DNA from: Burkholderia sp. H160
GTDB lineage: Bacteria > Pseudomonadota > Gammaproteobacteria > Burkholderiales > Burkholderiaceae
DNA: 34,718 nucleotides
Direction: 5' to 3'
Assembly (NCBI GenBank): GCA_000173575.1
Contig: ABYL01000072.1
Coordinates: forward strand, 1 to 34,718
Within the stretch, counting starts at the first letter, position 1. The number at the start of each line of letters is the position of its first letter. Positions 14,855 through 23,177 of the stretch are shown here, in pieces. The notes below the pieces were generated by a model. The model did not search any database and was not told where the DNA came from. It worked only from the letters and a program-made list of their open reading frames with translations. The position numbers and the translations under genes were made by a program.

Positions 14855-16332
14855 GCGATCTGAATCCTGTGAACCCGGTCGCGATGACGGTTTTCATCGC
14901 GTTCTTCGTGCTCGTGACGGTGCTCGGCTTTTTCGCCGCGCGCTGGAAACGCGGCGATTTGACGCAATTGCACGAGTGGGGCCTGGGCGGGCGGCAGTTC
15001 GGCACGATCATTTCATGGTTCCTCGTCGGTGGCGATTTCTACACCGCCTATACGGTGATCGCGGTGCCCGCGCTCGTCTATTCGGTGGGCGCGTATGGCT
15101 TCTTTGCGCTGCCGTACACGATCATCGTTTATCCGTTCGTGTTCGCGGTGATGCCGAAGCTGTGGAAGGTCGCGCACGCGCGCAACCACATCACGGCGGC
15201 GGACTACGTGCACGGCGAATACGGCGGCAAGTGGTTCCCGGCGGCCGTCGCGCTGACCGGTATCGTCGCGACGATGCCGTATATCGCGCTGCAACTGGTC
15301 GGCATGCAGGTCGTGATCAAGGGGCTCGGTGTCAGCGGCGAAACGCCGTTGATCGTCGCGTTCGTGATCCTCGCGCTGTATACGTATGCGAGCGGCTTGC
15401 GCGCACCGGCGATGATCGCGTTCGTCAAGGACATCATGATCTATATCGTCGTGATCGCTGCGGTATGGCTGATTCCGGTGAAACTCGGCGGCTATGGACA
15501 CGTGTTCGAGCTGGCCGACGCGCACTTCCAGGCGAAGGGCGGCGCGACAGGCATCCTGCTGAAGCCGAATCAGTACACGGCGTTCGCATCGCTCGCGCTC
15601 GGCTCGGCGCTCGCCGCGTTCATGTATCCGCATACGATGACGGCAGTGCTGTCGTCGGCGTCGGCGAAGACGGTGCGCAAGAACGCGATCTTCCTGCCCG
15701 CCTACACGGTGCTGCTTGGCCTGATCGCGCTGCTCGGCTATATGGCGATCGCCGCGGGCGTGAACGTGAAGTCGCCAAGCGACGTGGTGCCGACCCTGTT
15801 CGGCACGCTGTTCCCGTCGTGGTTCGTCGGCTTCGCTGCCGCCGCGATTGCGATCAGCGCGCTGGTGCCGGCCGCGATCATGTCGATCGGCGCGGCGAAT
15901 CTGTTCACGCGTAATCTGTGGCGTCCGCTGGTGTCGCCGAATATCACGCCTCAAGCGGAAGCGGCCAATGCGAAGATCGTCTCGCTGGTCGTCAAGTTCG
16001 GCGCGCTGCTGTTCATCGTGTTCCTGCCGACGCAGTACGCGATCGATCTGCAACTGCTCGGCGGTGTGTGGATTCTGCAGATTTTCCCGGCCATCGTGTT
16101 CTCGCTGTACACGCGGCGCCTCAATACGCCGGGTCTGTTCCTCGGCTGGCTCGTCGGTATCGTGGTTGGCACGGGCCTCGCGATTTCGCAAGGGCTCAAG
16201 CCGGTGTATGGGCTGCATTTCGGCCACGAGAACTATCCGCTGTATATCGGCCTGATCGCGCTGGTCGTGAATATCGTCGTGAGCTTCGCGGTGTCGGCGG
16301 TATCGCCGCGACGGGTTGCTGTTACGGCCTGA
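14851..16332 (+). CDS. mctP: Sodium:solute symporter, monocarboxylate type (MctP-like)
   Basis: This 493-residue inner-membrane transporter has about 13 hydrophobic helices and SSF family motifs: AARWKRGDLTQLHEWGLGGRQFG, FLVGGDFYTAYTVIAVPA, NHITAADYVHGEYGGKW, AAIAISALVPAAIMSIGAANLFTRN. It should import short monocarboxylates such as acetate, pyruvate or lactate with sodium or protons. Coupling to DUF3311 and divergence from a Cache kinase/NarL pair match the MctSR-MctP systems of rhizobia. ATG 14851 overlaps the DUF3311 stop; the open frame before it is a shadow. A strong terminator hairpin follows 25 bp after the stop. The substrate is inferred from context. Confidence 0.92.
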   Translation: MSDLNPVNPVAMTVFIAFFVLVTVLGFFAARWKRGDLTQLHEWGLGGRQFGTIISWFLVGGDFYTAYTVIAVPALVYSVGAYGFFALPYTIIVYPFVFAVMPKLWKVAHARNHITAADYVHGEYGGKWFPAAVALTGIVATMPYIALQLVGMQVVIKGLGVSGETPLIVAFVILALYTYASGLRAPAMIAFVKDIMIYIVVIAAVWLIPVKLGGYGHVFELADAHFQAKGGATGILLKPNQYTAFASLALGSALAAFMYPHTMTAVLSSASAKTVRKNAIFLPAYTVLLGLIALLGYMAIAAGVNVKSPSDVVPTLFGTLFPSWFVGFAAAAIAISALVPAAIMSIGAANLFTRNLWRPLVSPNITPQAEAANAKIVSLVVKFGALLFIVFLPTQYAIDLQLLGGVWILQIFPAIVFSLYTRRLNTPGLFLGWLVGIVVGTGLAISQGLKPVYGLHFGHENYPLYIGLIALVVNIVVSFAVSAVSPRRVAVTA

Positions 16333-16357
16333 TCGACGTTTGTCTGGCTAGATGAAG

Positions 16358-16389
16358 AACGCCGCGGGCCGTTGGCCCGCGGCGTTTTT
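16358..16389 (+). terminator. Rho-independent terminator of the mctP operon
   Basis: A perfect 13-bp stem, AACGCCGCGGGCC at 16358-16370 and GGCCCGCGGCGTT at 16374-16386, has a 3-nt loop and a T-run at 16385-16389. It may also help stop the convergent gene ending at 16401. Confidence 0.92.
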
Positions 16390-16400
16390 GTTGCTTGGAC

Positions 16401-17633
16401 CTAAAACCGCTCGACCCGAAACGGCCGCGGATCGACCAGCGTCTGCTCGCCAGTCATCATCTCGGCGATCAGCCGCCCGGTGACCGGTCCGAGCGTCAGG
16501 CCATGATGCGCATGGCCAAAGGCGAACCATAGTCCCTGATGTTTTTTCGCGGGCCCGATGATCGGCATCATGTCCGGCGTGCACGGGCGGCGTCCCATCC
16601 ACGGTTCGGCGTCCAGACGCTCGCCGAGCGGAAACAGGGTGCGCGCGATCGGCTCGACCGCATCGAGCTGTACCGGCGTCTTGGCCGCATCGGGTCGCGC
16701 AATTTCAGCGCCCGTCGTCAGACGGATGCCGCGCGCCATCGGCGCAAGCACATAGCCTTGTTCGACGTCGAGAATCGGATGATTGAGCCGCGCACCCCGA
16801 CGCGGCGCGTAGTGCATGTGATAGCCGCGCTTGACCGCGAGCGGCAGCCGATACCCGAGCCGCGTGCTCGCGCGATCCGACCAGGGCCCAAGCGCGATCA
16901 CCGCCGACGCGGCCGTGATCGCCCCTTCCCTCGTATCGACCTGCCAGCCTTCGCGCAGCGTATCGGCATCGCCGATGAAGAACCGTCCGCCGAGCGCTTC
17001 GAAGTAGCGCGCGTACGCGGTGACGAGGGCGTTCGGATCGCTGACCGAATCGGATTGCGGATAGCGCAGCCCGCCTTGCAGGCGCTTGTCGAGATCGGGT
17101 TCGAGCTGTTGCAGGCGCGGCGCGTCGAGCGTTTCGAACTCGACGCCGTACTCGCGATGCCACTGCTCGGCGTGGCTGGTTTCGGTGTCGCGCGCAGCGG
17201 CATGGCGAAATACCTTGATCCAGCCGATCGGCCGCAGCAGCGCGCTCGCGCCGGCTTCCGCGGCAAGCGCACGATGTTCGCTGACACAATGCTCGATCAA
17301 CGTCGCGTACGACTTCGCGATCTCCGCGTGCTTCGCCGGATGCGAGTTGCGCCAGTAGCGCCACAGAAACGGCGCGACCTCGAGCATGGCGTCGGCGTGA
17401 TAGCGCACGTCGGGCGACTGGTTGCGCGCGTAGCGCAGCAAGGTGCCGAGCCCGCGCGGAAACGCGTACGGATAGACGCCTTCGCGCTGGATCAGCCCCG
17501 CGTTGCCGAACGACGTCTCGTTGCCCGGCAGCTTGCGATCGATCAGCGCCACCGCGCGCCCGCGCTTCTGCAGATGCACTGCGACGCTCACACCGACGAT
17601 GCCGGCGCCGAGCACCACGGTATCGAATTTCAT
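16401..17633 (-). CDS. FAD-dependent amino acid oxidoreductase, DadA-like (second copy)
   Basis: A 410-residue flavoprotein starting MKFDTVVLGAGIVGVSVAVHL with VALIDR, followed by GNETSFGNAGLIQREGVYPY, ALGPWSDRASTRLGYRLPL, KRGYHMHYAPR, and the C-terminal motif WMGRRPCTPDMMPIIGPAKK with FAFGHAHHGLTLGPVTGRLI. It belongs to the D-amino-acid dehydrogenase/glycine oxidase family, but differs from the gene at 9466 in substrate-side segments (GNAGLIQ against GNGGQLS). Its substrate may be another D-amino or imino acid. AGGGAG lies just before ATG 17633; the longer open frame to 17705 lacks support. It is a single gene, convergent with mctP. Confidence 0.9.
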   Translation of the reverse strand: MKFDTVVLGAGIVGVSVAVHLQKRGRAVALIDRKLPGNETSFGNAGLIQREGVYPYAFPRGLGTLLRYARNQSPDVRYHADAMLEVAPFLWRYWRNSHPAKHAEIAKSYATLIEHCVSEHRALAAEAGASALLRPIGWIKVFRHAAARDTETSHAEQWHREYGVEFETLDAPRLQQLEPDLDKRLQGGLRYPQSDSVSDPNALVTAYARYFEALGGRFFIGDADTLREGWQVDTREGAITAASAVIALGPWSDRASTRLGYRLPLAVKRGYHMHYAPRRGARLNHPILDVEQGYVLAPMARGIRLTTGAEIARPDAAKTPVQLDAVEPIARTLFPLGERLDAEPWMGRRPCTPDMMPIIGPAKKHQGLWFAFGHAHHGLTLGPVTGRLIAEMMTGEQTLVDPRPFRVERF

Positions 17634-17885
17634 GCTCCCTGTCCGCCTTGCCTGTGTTCTGTGTGTTGTCGACGTTCCGCCGTGTTTCAACGCGCGGCGT
17701 AGCACGTGCTTTCATCTTATACAGGGATCGGCCCGCTTCGCCATTGGCAAAAACCGCGCTCGGGAAAACGCACGAATGTCCTGTTCGCTCGGACAAAACG
17801 CTGTCTCTGATCCCACGTTCGAGCGGATGACGTCGAACTCGCTGGCCTCAGCGTGTAAACTGCTGACTTTTTTGCTTCCGGTGGT

Positions 17886-18668
17886 ATGTTGCAAGCCCCT
17901 CAGCGCAGCGCCCTCAGCGGGCCCGCGCTCGTTCGATTACTGGCCCGTCTCGCCGAGGCCGATGTCGCCGAACCGCGCCAATCGCTGGCGGATCGGCTGA
18001 GCCATTGGCTCGGCTGGACCGATGCGATCGCGTTGTCGTCGGCGCTGAACGGCGAGCCGCCGGCCGTCGCTGTTGGCGCGCGCGCGTTCGGCCGTGCGGA
18101 AGAGGACGAGTGCACGCGCGTGCGCCGCTCGCTGGTGAGCGCGATCGCCAGCGATAGCGTGCTCGGCGGGTCTCGGCGGCGTGGAGCGGCGGCGTCGTCC
18201 GCGCAGATGTCCGCGCCGCGCTTGGCCGCCGATACGCAAGCCGACTATGCCGTGTTCCGGCAGCGCTATCTCGCGCTCCAGCAGTCGATGGAAACCGCGA
18301 TCGGCACGTTGCGCGGCCGGCTGCGCGCGCTGCTGGCGACGCAAGCGCCGGCACTCGCGCGGCTCGCGGTCGTCGATGCCGTGATGGAGCGTGCGCTCGG
18401 CGAGCGCGAGCGGACTTTGCTCGGCGCAGTGCCCGGCTTGCTCGGCGGGCACTTCGAGCGCTTGAAAGCCAACGCTGAAGCCGCGGCCACCACCCCAACC
18501 GCAGCCGTTCAACCCAAGCCATCCTTGGCCCACGGCCACGTCAACGCCGCCGCGTCCGACGCGTGGCTCGACGCGTTCCGCAAGGACATGCAGAGCGTTT
18601 TGCTGGCCGAGCTGGATGTTCGTTTTCAACCGGTAGAAGGGCTGCTCGCGGCTCTTCGCACCTGCTAA
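17886..18668 (+). CDS. DUF3348 family protein, first gene of the motor-like operon
   Basis: A 260-residue soluble, Ala/Arg-rich, mostly helical protein with the DUF3348 N-terminal pattern: SGPALVRLLARLAEADV, SLADRLSHWLGWTDAIALS. A central helical part (DTQADYAVFRQRYLALQQSM) and a conserved C-terminal segment DAWLDAFRKDMQSVLLAEL with RFQPVEGLLAAL follow. It has no signal peptide, membrane helix or catalytic motif. It is the first of four genes packed with gaps or overlaps of under 12 bp and is presumably a cytoplasmic partner of the DUF802 membrane protein, since the families co-occur in beta-proteobacteria. Its function is unknown. Confidence 0.85.
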   Translation: MLQAPQRSALSGPALVRLLARLAEADVAEPRQSLADRLSHWLGWTDAIALSSALNGEPPAVAVGARAFGRAEEDECTRVRRSLVSAIASDSVLGGSRRRGAAASSAQMSAPRLAADTQADYAVFRQRYLALQQSMETAIGTLRGRLRALLATQAPALARLAVVDAVMERALGERERTLLGAVPGLLGGHFERLKANAEAAATTPTAAVQPKPSLAHGHVNAAASDAWLDAFRKDMQSVLLAELDVRFQPVEGLLAALRTC

Positions 18669-18678
18669 CTGGGACCCC

Positions 18679-21036
18679 ATGTCCAGATATCGTATCGATC
18701 TCGTTGTGTTTCTCGCGGGGCTCGCCGCGGCGTGCTGGATCGCCGTCGGTTATGCCGTCTCCAATCCGCTCGCGTTCGCGGTCACGCTGCTGATCGGCGT
18801 GTTCTACGTGCTGGGCGCGCTCGAATTACGCCGCTACAGCCAGGCGAGCGCCACGCTGACGGGCGCGCTCGCCGCGCTGTCGGGACCGCCGCCGAGCCTC
18901 GCCGCGTTCCTCGAACCTGTGCATCCGAGCCTGCGCAACAGCGTGCGGCTGCGCGTCGAAGGCGAGCGCGTCGCGTTGCCGGGACCCGCGCTGACGCCGT
19001 ATCTGGTCGGCCTGCTGGTGCTGCTCGGCATGCTCGGCACGCTGCTCGGCATGGTGATGACGCTGCGCGGCACCGGCCTCGCACTGGAGAGCGCGAGCGA
19101 CCTGCAGTCGATTCGTGCGTCGCTGGCCGCGCCGGTCAAGGGGCTGGGCTTCGCGTTCGGCACCTCGATCGCGGGTGTCGCGACGTCGGCGATGCTCGGG
19201 CTGCTGTCCGCGCTATGCCGCCGCGAGCGGCTCGAAGCCGCGCAACAGCTCGACGTGAAGATCGCGACGACCTTGCGCGTCTACTCGCAGAGCCATCAGC
19301 GCGAGGAAAGCTTCCGGCTGCTGCAACGCCAGGCCGAAGCGACGCCGCTGCTGGTCGAACGTCTGCAGACGATGATGAGCGCGCTCGAACAGCAGAGCGC
19401 CGCGTCGAACGAGCGGCAGATTGCGAGCCTCGACGCGTTTTACGGACGCACCGAGGCTGCGTATCTGCGCCTGGCCGGCGTGATCGAGCGGTCACTGAAG
19501 GACAGCGTGGCCGGCAGCGCGCAGGCCGCGGGCAAGGCGCTGCAGCCGGTCGTCGAAGCGACGATGGCTGGTGTCGCGCGTGAAACTGCGGCGTTGCACG
19601 AGGCCGTGACGCAGGCCGTGCAGCGCCAGCTCGACGGTATGTCGAGCGGCTTCGCGGCGACGAGCGCGAACGTTGCTGAAATCTGGAACAACGCGCTCGC
19701 TGGACACCGAGACGCGAGCGACGAGTTGGCCGCGCAGCAGCGCGCGTCGATCGAACGCGTCGCCGAAGCGTTCGACCAGCGCTCGGCCGCGTTGCTCGAC
19801 GGCGTGTCCGCACGGCTCGAAGCGACGGCGAGCGGCATGTCGAAGGCCTGGGGTGACGCGTTGGCGCAGCAGCAGAGCGCGGGCGACAAGCTCGCCGCCA
19901 CCAATGAACAGGCGCTGGCGCGGGCCGCCGCGACGTTCGAGCAGCATGCGACCGCGTTGCTGAGCGCGGTCGGCAGCTCGCATGCGGACTTGCAGACGGA
20001 ACTGACCGCGCGCGACGAGCAGCGTTTGGGCGCCTGGGCCGAGGCGCTCGACGCAATGGGCGCGAAGCTCAGCGAACAGTGGCAACAGACGGGTGCGCAA
20101 GCCGCGAGCCGTCAGCAGCAAATCTGCGACGCGCTTGCCCAAACCGCGCGCGATATCTCCGCGCAGACGCAAACGCATGCGAGCGCGACTATCACTGAAA
20201 TCGACCGTCTGGTCCAGGCAGCAGCCGAAGCACCGAAGGCGGCAGCAAACCTGCAAGCCGAACTTGCCGCGCGCGACGAACAGCGCTTCACTTCCTGGAC
20301 CGAAGCGCTCGGCGCAATGACCGCGAAGCTGATCGACCAATGGCAGCAAACGGGTTCGCAAACCGCAGCCCATCAGCAGCAAATCTGCGACGCGCTTGCG
20401 CAAACCGCACGCGATATCTCCGCGCAGACGCAAACGCATGCCAACGCCACGATCGCCGAGATCGAGCGCCTCGTGCAGGCGGCGTCGGAAGCGCCGAAGG
20501 CCGCTGCCGAAGTCGTCGCGGAGTTGCGCCAGAAGCTCTCCGACAGCATGGTCCGCGACACCGCGATGCTCGACGAGCGCAGCCGTTTGCTCGCCACGCT
20601 GGAGACGCTGCTCGACGCGGTCAACCACGCGTCGACCGAACAGCGCACCGCCGTCGATGCACTTGTCGCGACGTCGGCGGATCTGCTCGAACGCGTCGGC
20701 AACCGCTTTACCGAACATCTGGAGCACGAGACCGGCAAGCTTGGCTCGGTCGCCGCGCAGGTCACCGGCAGTGCGGTCGAGGTCGCGAGCCTCGGCGAAG
20801 CGTTCGGCGCGGCCGTCCGACTGTTCGGCGAAGCGAACGACAAGCTCGTCACGCATCTCGAACGCATCGAAGCGGCGCTCGACAAATCGCTCGCACGCAG
20901 CGACGAACAGCTCGCCTACTACGTTGCGCAGGCGCGTGACGTGGTCGATCTCAGCGTGATGTCGCAGAAGCAGATCGTCGAGGATCTGCAGTTGCTGGCC
21001 GCGCAGCGCGCGATCGCCGGAGCCGACGCGGTATGA
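18679..21036 (+). CDS. DUF802 protein: ExbB/MotA/ZorA-like membrane core with long helical tail
   Basis: This 785-residue protein has four predicted helices near residues 7-27, 31-48, 107-129 and 155-179. Helix 3 (YLVGLLVLLGMLGTLLGMVM) and helix 4 (GLGFAFGTSIAGVATSAMLG), separated by SIRASLAAPVK, copy the MotA/ExbB/TolQ/ZorA pattern of a Gly-rich LGLLGT helix and a small-residue pore helix. Residues 181-785 are a continuous Ala/Gln/Glu-rich helical tail with an 87-residue tandem repeat at about 444-617. DUF802 is the family name I recall; no function is established. It is probably the stator-like proton-channel subunit, pairing with the MotB-like product of the next gene, whose start overlaps its stop (ATGA, 21033-21036). 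DUF3348 lies 10 bp upstream. Confidence 0.88.
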   Translation: MSRYRIDLVVFLAGLAAACWIAVGYAVSNPLAFAVTLLIGVFYVLGALELRRYSQASATLTGALAALSGPPPSLAAFLEPVHPSLRNSVRLRVEGERVALPGPALTPYLVGLLVLLGMLGTLLGMVMTLRGTGLALESASDLQSIRASLAAPVKGLGFAFGTSIAGVATSAMLGLLSALCRRERLEAAQQLDVKIATTLRVYSQSHQREESFRLLQRQAEATPLLVERLQTMMSALEQQSAASNERQIASLDAFYGRTEAAYLRLAGVIERSLKDSVAGSAQAAGKALQPVVEATMAGVARETAALHEAVTQAVQRQLDGMSSGFAATSANVAEIWNNALAGHRDASDELAAQQRASIERVAEAFDQRSAALLDGVSARLEATASGMSKAWGDALAQQQSAGDKLAATNEQALARAAATFEQHATALLSAVGSSHADLQTELTARDEQRLGAWAEALDAMGAKLSEQWQQTGAQAASRQQQICDALAQTARDISAQTQTHASATITEIDRLVQAAAEAPKAAANLQAELAARDEQRFTSWTEALGAMTAKLIDQWQQTGSQTAAHQQQICDALAQTARDISAQTQTHANATIAEIERLVQAASEAPKAAAEVVAELRQKLSDSMVRDTAMLDERSRLLATLETLLDAVNHASTEQRTAVDALVATSADLLERVGNRFTEHLEHETGKLGSVAAQVTGSAVEVASLGEAFGAAVRLFGEANDKLVTHLERIEAALDKSLARSDEQLAYYVAQARDVVDLSVMSQKQIVEDLQLLAAQRAIAGADAV
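20008..20529 (+). repeat. Tandem duplication of 261 bp (87 codons) inside the DUF802 gene
   Basis: Two copies, 20008-20268 and 20269-20529, each begin ARDEQR. They share QQQICDALAQTARDISAQTQ, then THA-A-TI-EI-RLVQAA and EAPKAAA. The offset is exactly 261 bp, keeping frame and helical register. The high identity suggests a recent duplication or gene conversion. Confidence 0.85.
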
Positions 21037-21686
21037 GCGAGGACATCGACGGCGGCGTGGAAACGTCCGCGCCGATCTGGGCCGCGTTCGGCGATCTGAT
21101 GTCGGTGTTGCTCGGCGCCTTCGTGCTGATTCTGGTGAGCGTGATAGGCGTGCAGCTCGAGCTGTCGAGCAAGCTCGAGCAGGAGGTCAAGCAACGGCAG
21201 GCCGAAACGCAGCGTCGCAAGACGCTCGAGCAGGCGCTCGCGGGACCGCTGGCGGCGGGGCGCGTGACGCTAGTCAATGGCCGCATTGGTATTAGCGGCA
21301 ACGTGCTGTTCGCGCTGAACTCCGCCCAGCTGCAGCCCGAGGGACGCGCGCTGCTGAAGAGTCTGGCAGGGCCGCTGTCCGCGTATCTGCGCGCGAGCGA
21401 CCAGATCCTGATGGTCAGCGGCTTTACCGACGATCAACGCCTGCGCGAAGGCAACCGGCGTTTCGCCGATAACTGGGAGCTGTCGGCACAACGCGCGCTG
21501 ACGGTCACGCGCGCGCTGATCGATGAGGGCGTGCCGGCGTCGTCGGTGTTTGCGGCTGCGTTCGGCTCCGAGCAGCCGGTCAGTTCGAACGCCGACGAAC
21601 CGGGCCGCGCGAAAAACCGCCGCGTTGAAATCGCACCGGTGCCAAGGCCGTCGAGCGCGGCGGCAGCGGAGAAGTCCGGTGCTTGA
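21033..21686 (+). CDS. MotB/ZorB-like protein with OmpA-type peptidoglycan-binding domain
   Basis: A 217-residue protein with a short cytoplasmic N-terminus, one transmembrane helix at about residues 15-39 (IWAAFGDLMSVLLGAFVLIL), a short coiled coil (SSKLEQEVKQRQAETQRR), and an OmpA C-terminal domain about 85-200: NVLFALNSAQLQPEGRALL, MVSGFTDD, SAQRALTVTRALIDEGVP and AKNRRVEI. Asp21 in the helix sits where MotB, TolR, ExbD and ZorB carry the proton-binding Asp. With the DUF802 protein it should form an ion-driven complex anchored to peptidoglycan. Its ATG overlaps the DUF802 stop; its own stop overlaps the next start. It lacks a canonical flagellar context. Confidence 0.9.
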   Translation: MSEDIDGGVETSAPIWAAFGDLMSVLLGAFVLILVSVIGVQLELSSKLEQEVKQRQAETQRRKTLEQALAGPLAAGRVTLVNGRIGISGNVLFALNSAQLQPEGRALLKSLAGPLSAYLRASDQILMVSGFTDDQRLREGNRRFADNWELSAQRALTVTRALIDEGVPASSVFAAAFGSEQPVSSNADEPGRAKNRRVEIAPVPRPSSAAAAEKSGA

Positions 21687-22311
21687 CGACGCGATCAACG
21701 CAGCTCGCGCGACGCTCGATGCATGGCGCGCGAGCGGTGCGGACCGGCTCGATCCCGTGCGCTTTCATCTGCTCGAGGCGCTTGCGCGACGGACGGCGCA
21801 GCACAGCGGCGAAACGCGATGTGTGCTCGAACACAGATTGTCAGGACTGCTCGACGAATATACGGCAGAGGTCGAGCGTGCGAACGCGGACGAAGGCGCG
21901 TCGCAGGCCACCGCCAACGAAGCCAACCAAGCCAACGAAGCCACGCTCGCGGCGCTGATCGAACACCTCGCCCGCCACCACGCGCGCGCGGATGCACCAC
22001 ACGCCGCCGCCTATCCCGAACTCCCCGCAATCGACTACTTCCGCGAAGTCTGGTCTAAAGTCCGCACCGAAAAGCAGTTGCGCCAGTCGCTCGCGCAGGT
22101 GCCCGGCAACGCGGGGCCGCTCAATTCGAGCACCCTCGTGCATCGCGCGCTGTCGTTGATGCGCGAGCTGTCGCCGGGATATCTGAAGCAGTTTCTGTCG
22201 TATGTCGATACGCTGTCGTGGCTTGAGCAGATGAACGGCGGCGCGCCGGTCGAGAAGGAAGCGCCGCGCGCCGCTTCCCCAGGCAAGGGCGCTCGCAAGA
22301 AAGCGCGCTAA
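21679..22311 (+). CDS. DUF2894 family protein, last gene of the motor-like operon
   Basis: A 210-residue soluble protein starting at GTG 21679, with GGAG about 9 nt upstream, overlapping the MotB-like stop by 8 bp. DUF2894 features: [40 protein letters not shown], then a variable Ala/Asn/Glu-rich linker. The conserved C-terminal block is [58 protein letters not shown]. The tail is basic (GKGARKKAR). No catalytic motif is visible. Co-occurrence and overlap with the MotB-like gene point to a cytoplasmic accessory role in the same complex. Its stop overlaps the convergent terC stop by 4 bp. Confidence 0.87.
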   Translation: MLDDAINAARATLDAWRASGADRLDPVRFHLLEALARRTAQHSGETRCVLEHRLSGLLDEYTAEVERANADEGASQATANEANQANEATLAALIEHLARHHARADAPHAAAYPELPAIDYFREVWSKVRTEKQLRQSLAQVPGNAGPLNSSTLVHRALSLMRELSPGYLKQFLSYVDTLSWLEQMNGGAPVEKEAPRAASPGKGARKKAR

Positions 22312-23057
22312 GGGCGGCTTGCCACGCGTTTTCTTTTCGCGCGCCGCGCCAGCATGTTCATCGACTCGACGAACGCGGAAAACGCCATCGCCGCATAAAT
22401 ATAGGCCTTCGGCACATGCGAGCCGAAGCCATCGGCAATCAATGTCATGCCGATCACGAGCAGGAAGCTCAGCGCCAGCATCACGATGGTCGGATTGCGG
22501 TTGATGAAGCGCGCGAGCGGCGGCGCGGCAAACAGCATCACCATGATCGACACGATCACCGCGACGAACATGATCGGGAGGTGTTCGGTCATACCGACGG
22601 CGGTGATGATGCTGTCGACCGAAAACACGATGTCGAGCACGATGATCTGGCCGATCGCGGCCGCCACGGTCAGCTGCACGGTCGAGCTGACCTTCGCGTC
22701 GGCTTCGTCGTCGGGGCTCACGTGCTCGCGGATCTCGCTGGTCGCCTTCCACACGAGGAACAGGCCGCCGGCGATGAGGATCACATCGCGCCAGGAAAAG
22801 CCATGATCGAACAGCTCGAACACGACTGAAGTCAGCTTTGCGATCCACGCGATGGTACTGAGCAGGATCAGCCGCATCACCAGCGCGAGCAGCAGCCCGA
22901 TGCGCTGCGTACGCGCGCGTTGTGCTTCCGGCAAGCGGTTGCTGAGGATCGAAATGAAGATCAGGTTATCGATGCCGAGCACGACTTCCATCACGACCAG
23001 CGTGACGAGCGCGGCCCAGGCGGCGGGATCGGCAACGAGTGCGAGCAGGGAGTCCAT
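22308..23057 (-). CDS. TerC family integral membrane protein
   Basis: The 249-residue protein has about seven hydrophobic helices and the two TerC acidic motifs within membrane segments, [18 protein letters not shown] near the N-terminus and [19 protein letters not shown] mid-protein. The C-terminal pair of helices ([38 protein letters not shown]) ends in a basic tail. TerC/Alx-type proteins are linked to manganese export or metalation of exported proteins and to tellurite resistance in plasmid operons; no other ter genes are present. It is divergent from a LysR-type gene 120 bp away and convergent with the DUF2894 gene. Confidence 0.92.
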   Translation of the reverse strand: MDSLLALVADPAAWAALVTLVVMEVVLGIDNLIFISILSNRLPEAQRARTQRIGLLLALVMRLILLSTIAWIAKLTSVVFELFDHGFSWRDVILIAGGLFLVWKATSEIREHVSPDDEADAKVSSTVQLTVAAAIGQIIVLDIVFSVDSIITAVGMTEHLPIMFVAVIVSIMVMLFAAPPLARFINRNPTIVMLALSFLLVIGMTLIADGFGSHVPKAYIYAAMAFSAFVESMNMLARRAKRKRVASRP

Positions 23058-23177
23058 GAGGTGACGGAATCGGGTGCGCCGCGGGCGGCGGAACCAACAT
23101 CATGGGCCTGTTCGCGGTTCGAAAGAACCAGTGATAACCTGAACGATCTTTCGTTTTTTTCGAAGTGTCGGCTCCCC

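Noticed and set aside
15013-16227. 404-codon minus-strand frame opposite mctP
   Set aside because: Dominated by Arg/His/Asp/Gln from the reverse of hydrophobic codons; a shadow of the symporter.
19492-20856. 454-codon minus-strand frame opposite the DUF802 gene
   Set aside because: Repeated Arg/Leu-rich segments mirror the plus-strand 87-codon repeat; no independent evidence for a gene.
17886-22311. Direct annotation as a Zorya defence system
   Set aside because: The ZorAB-like plan is present, but no ZorC, ZorD or ZorE nuclease/helicase is adjacent, and the flanking genes DUF3348 and DUF2894 are different families.
23116-23129. GGTTC-GAAA-GAACC palindrome between terC-like and NhaR-like genes as an operator
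   Set aside because: Only a 5-bp stem and not of the T-N11-A form typical for LysR-type regulators; too short to distinguish from chance.
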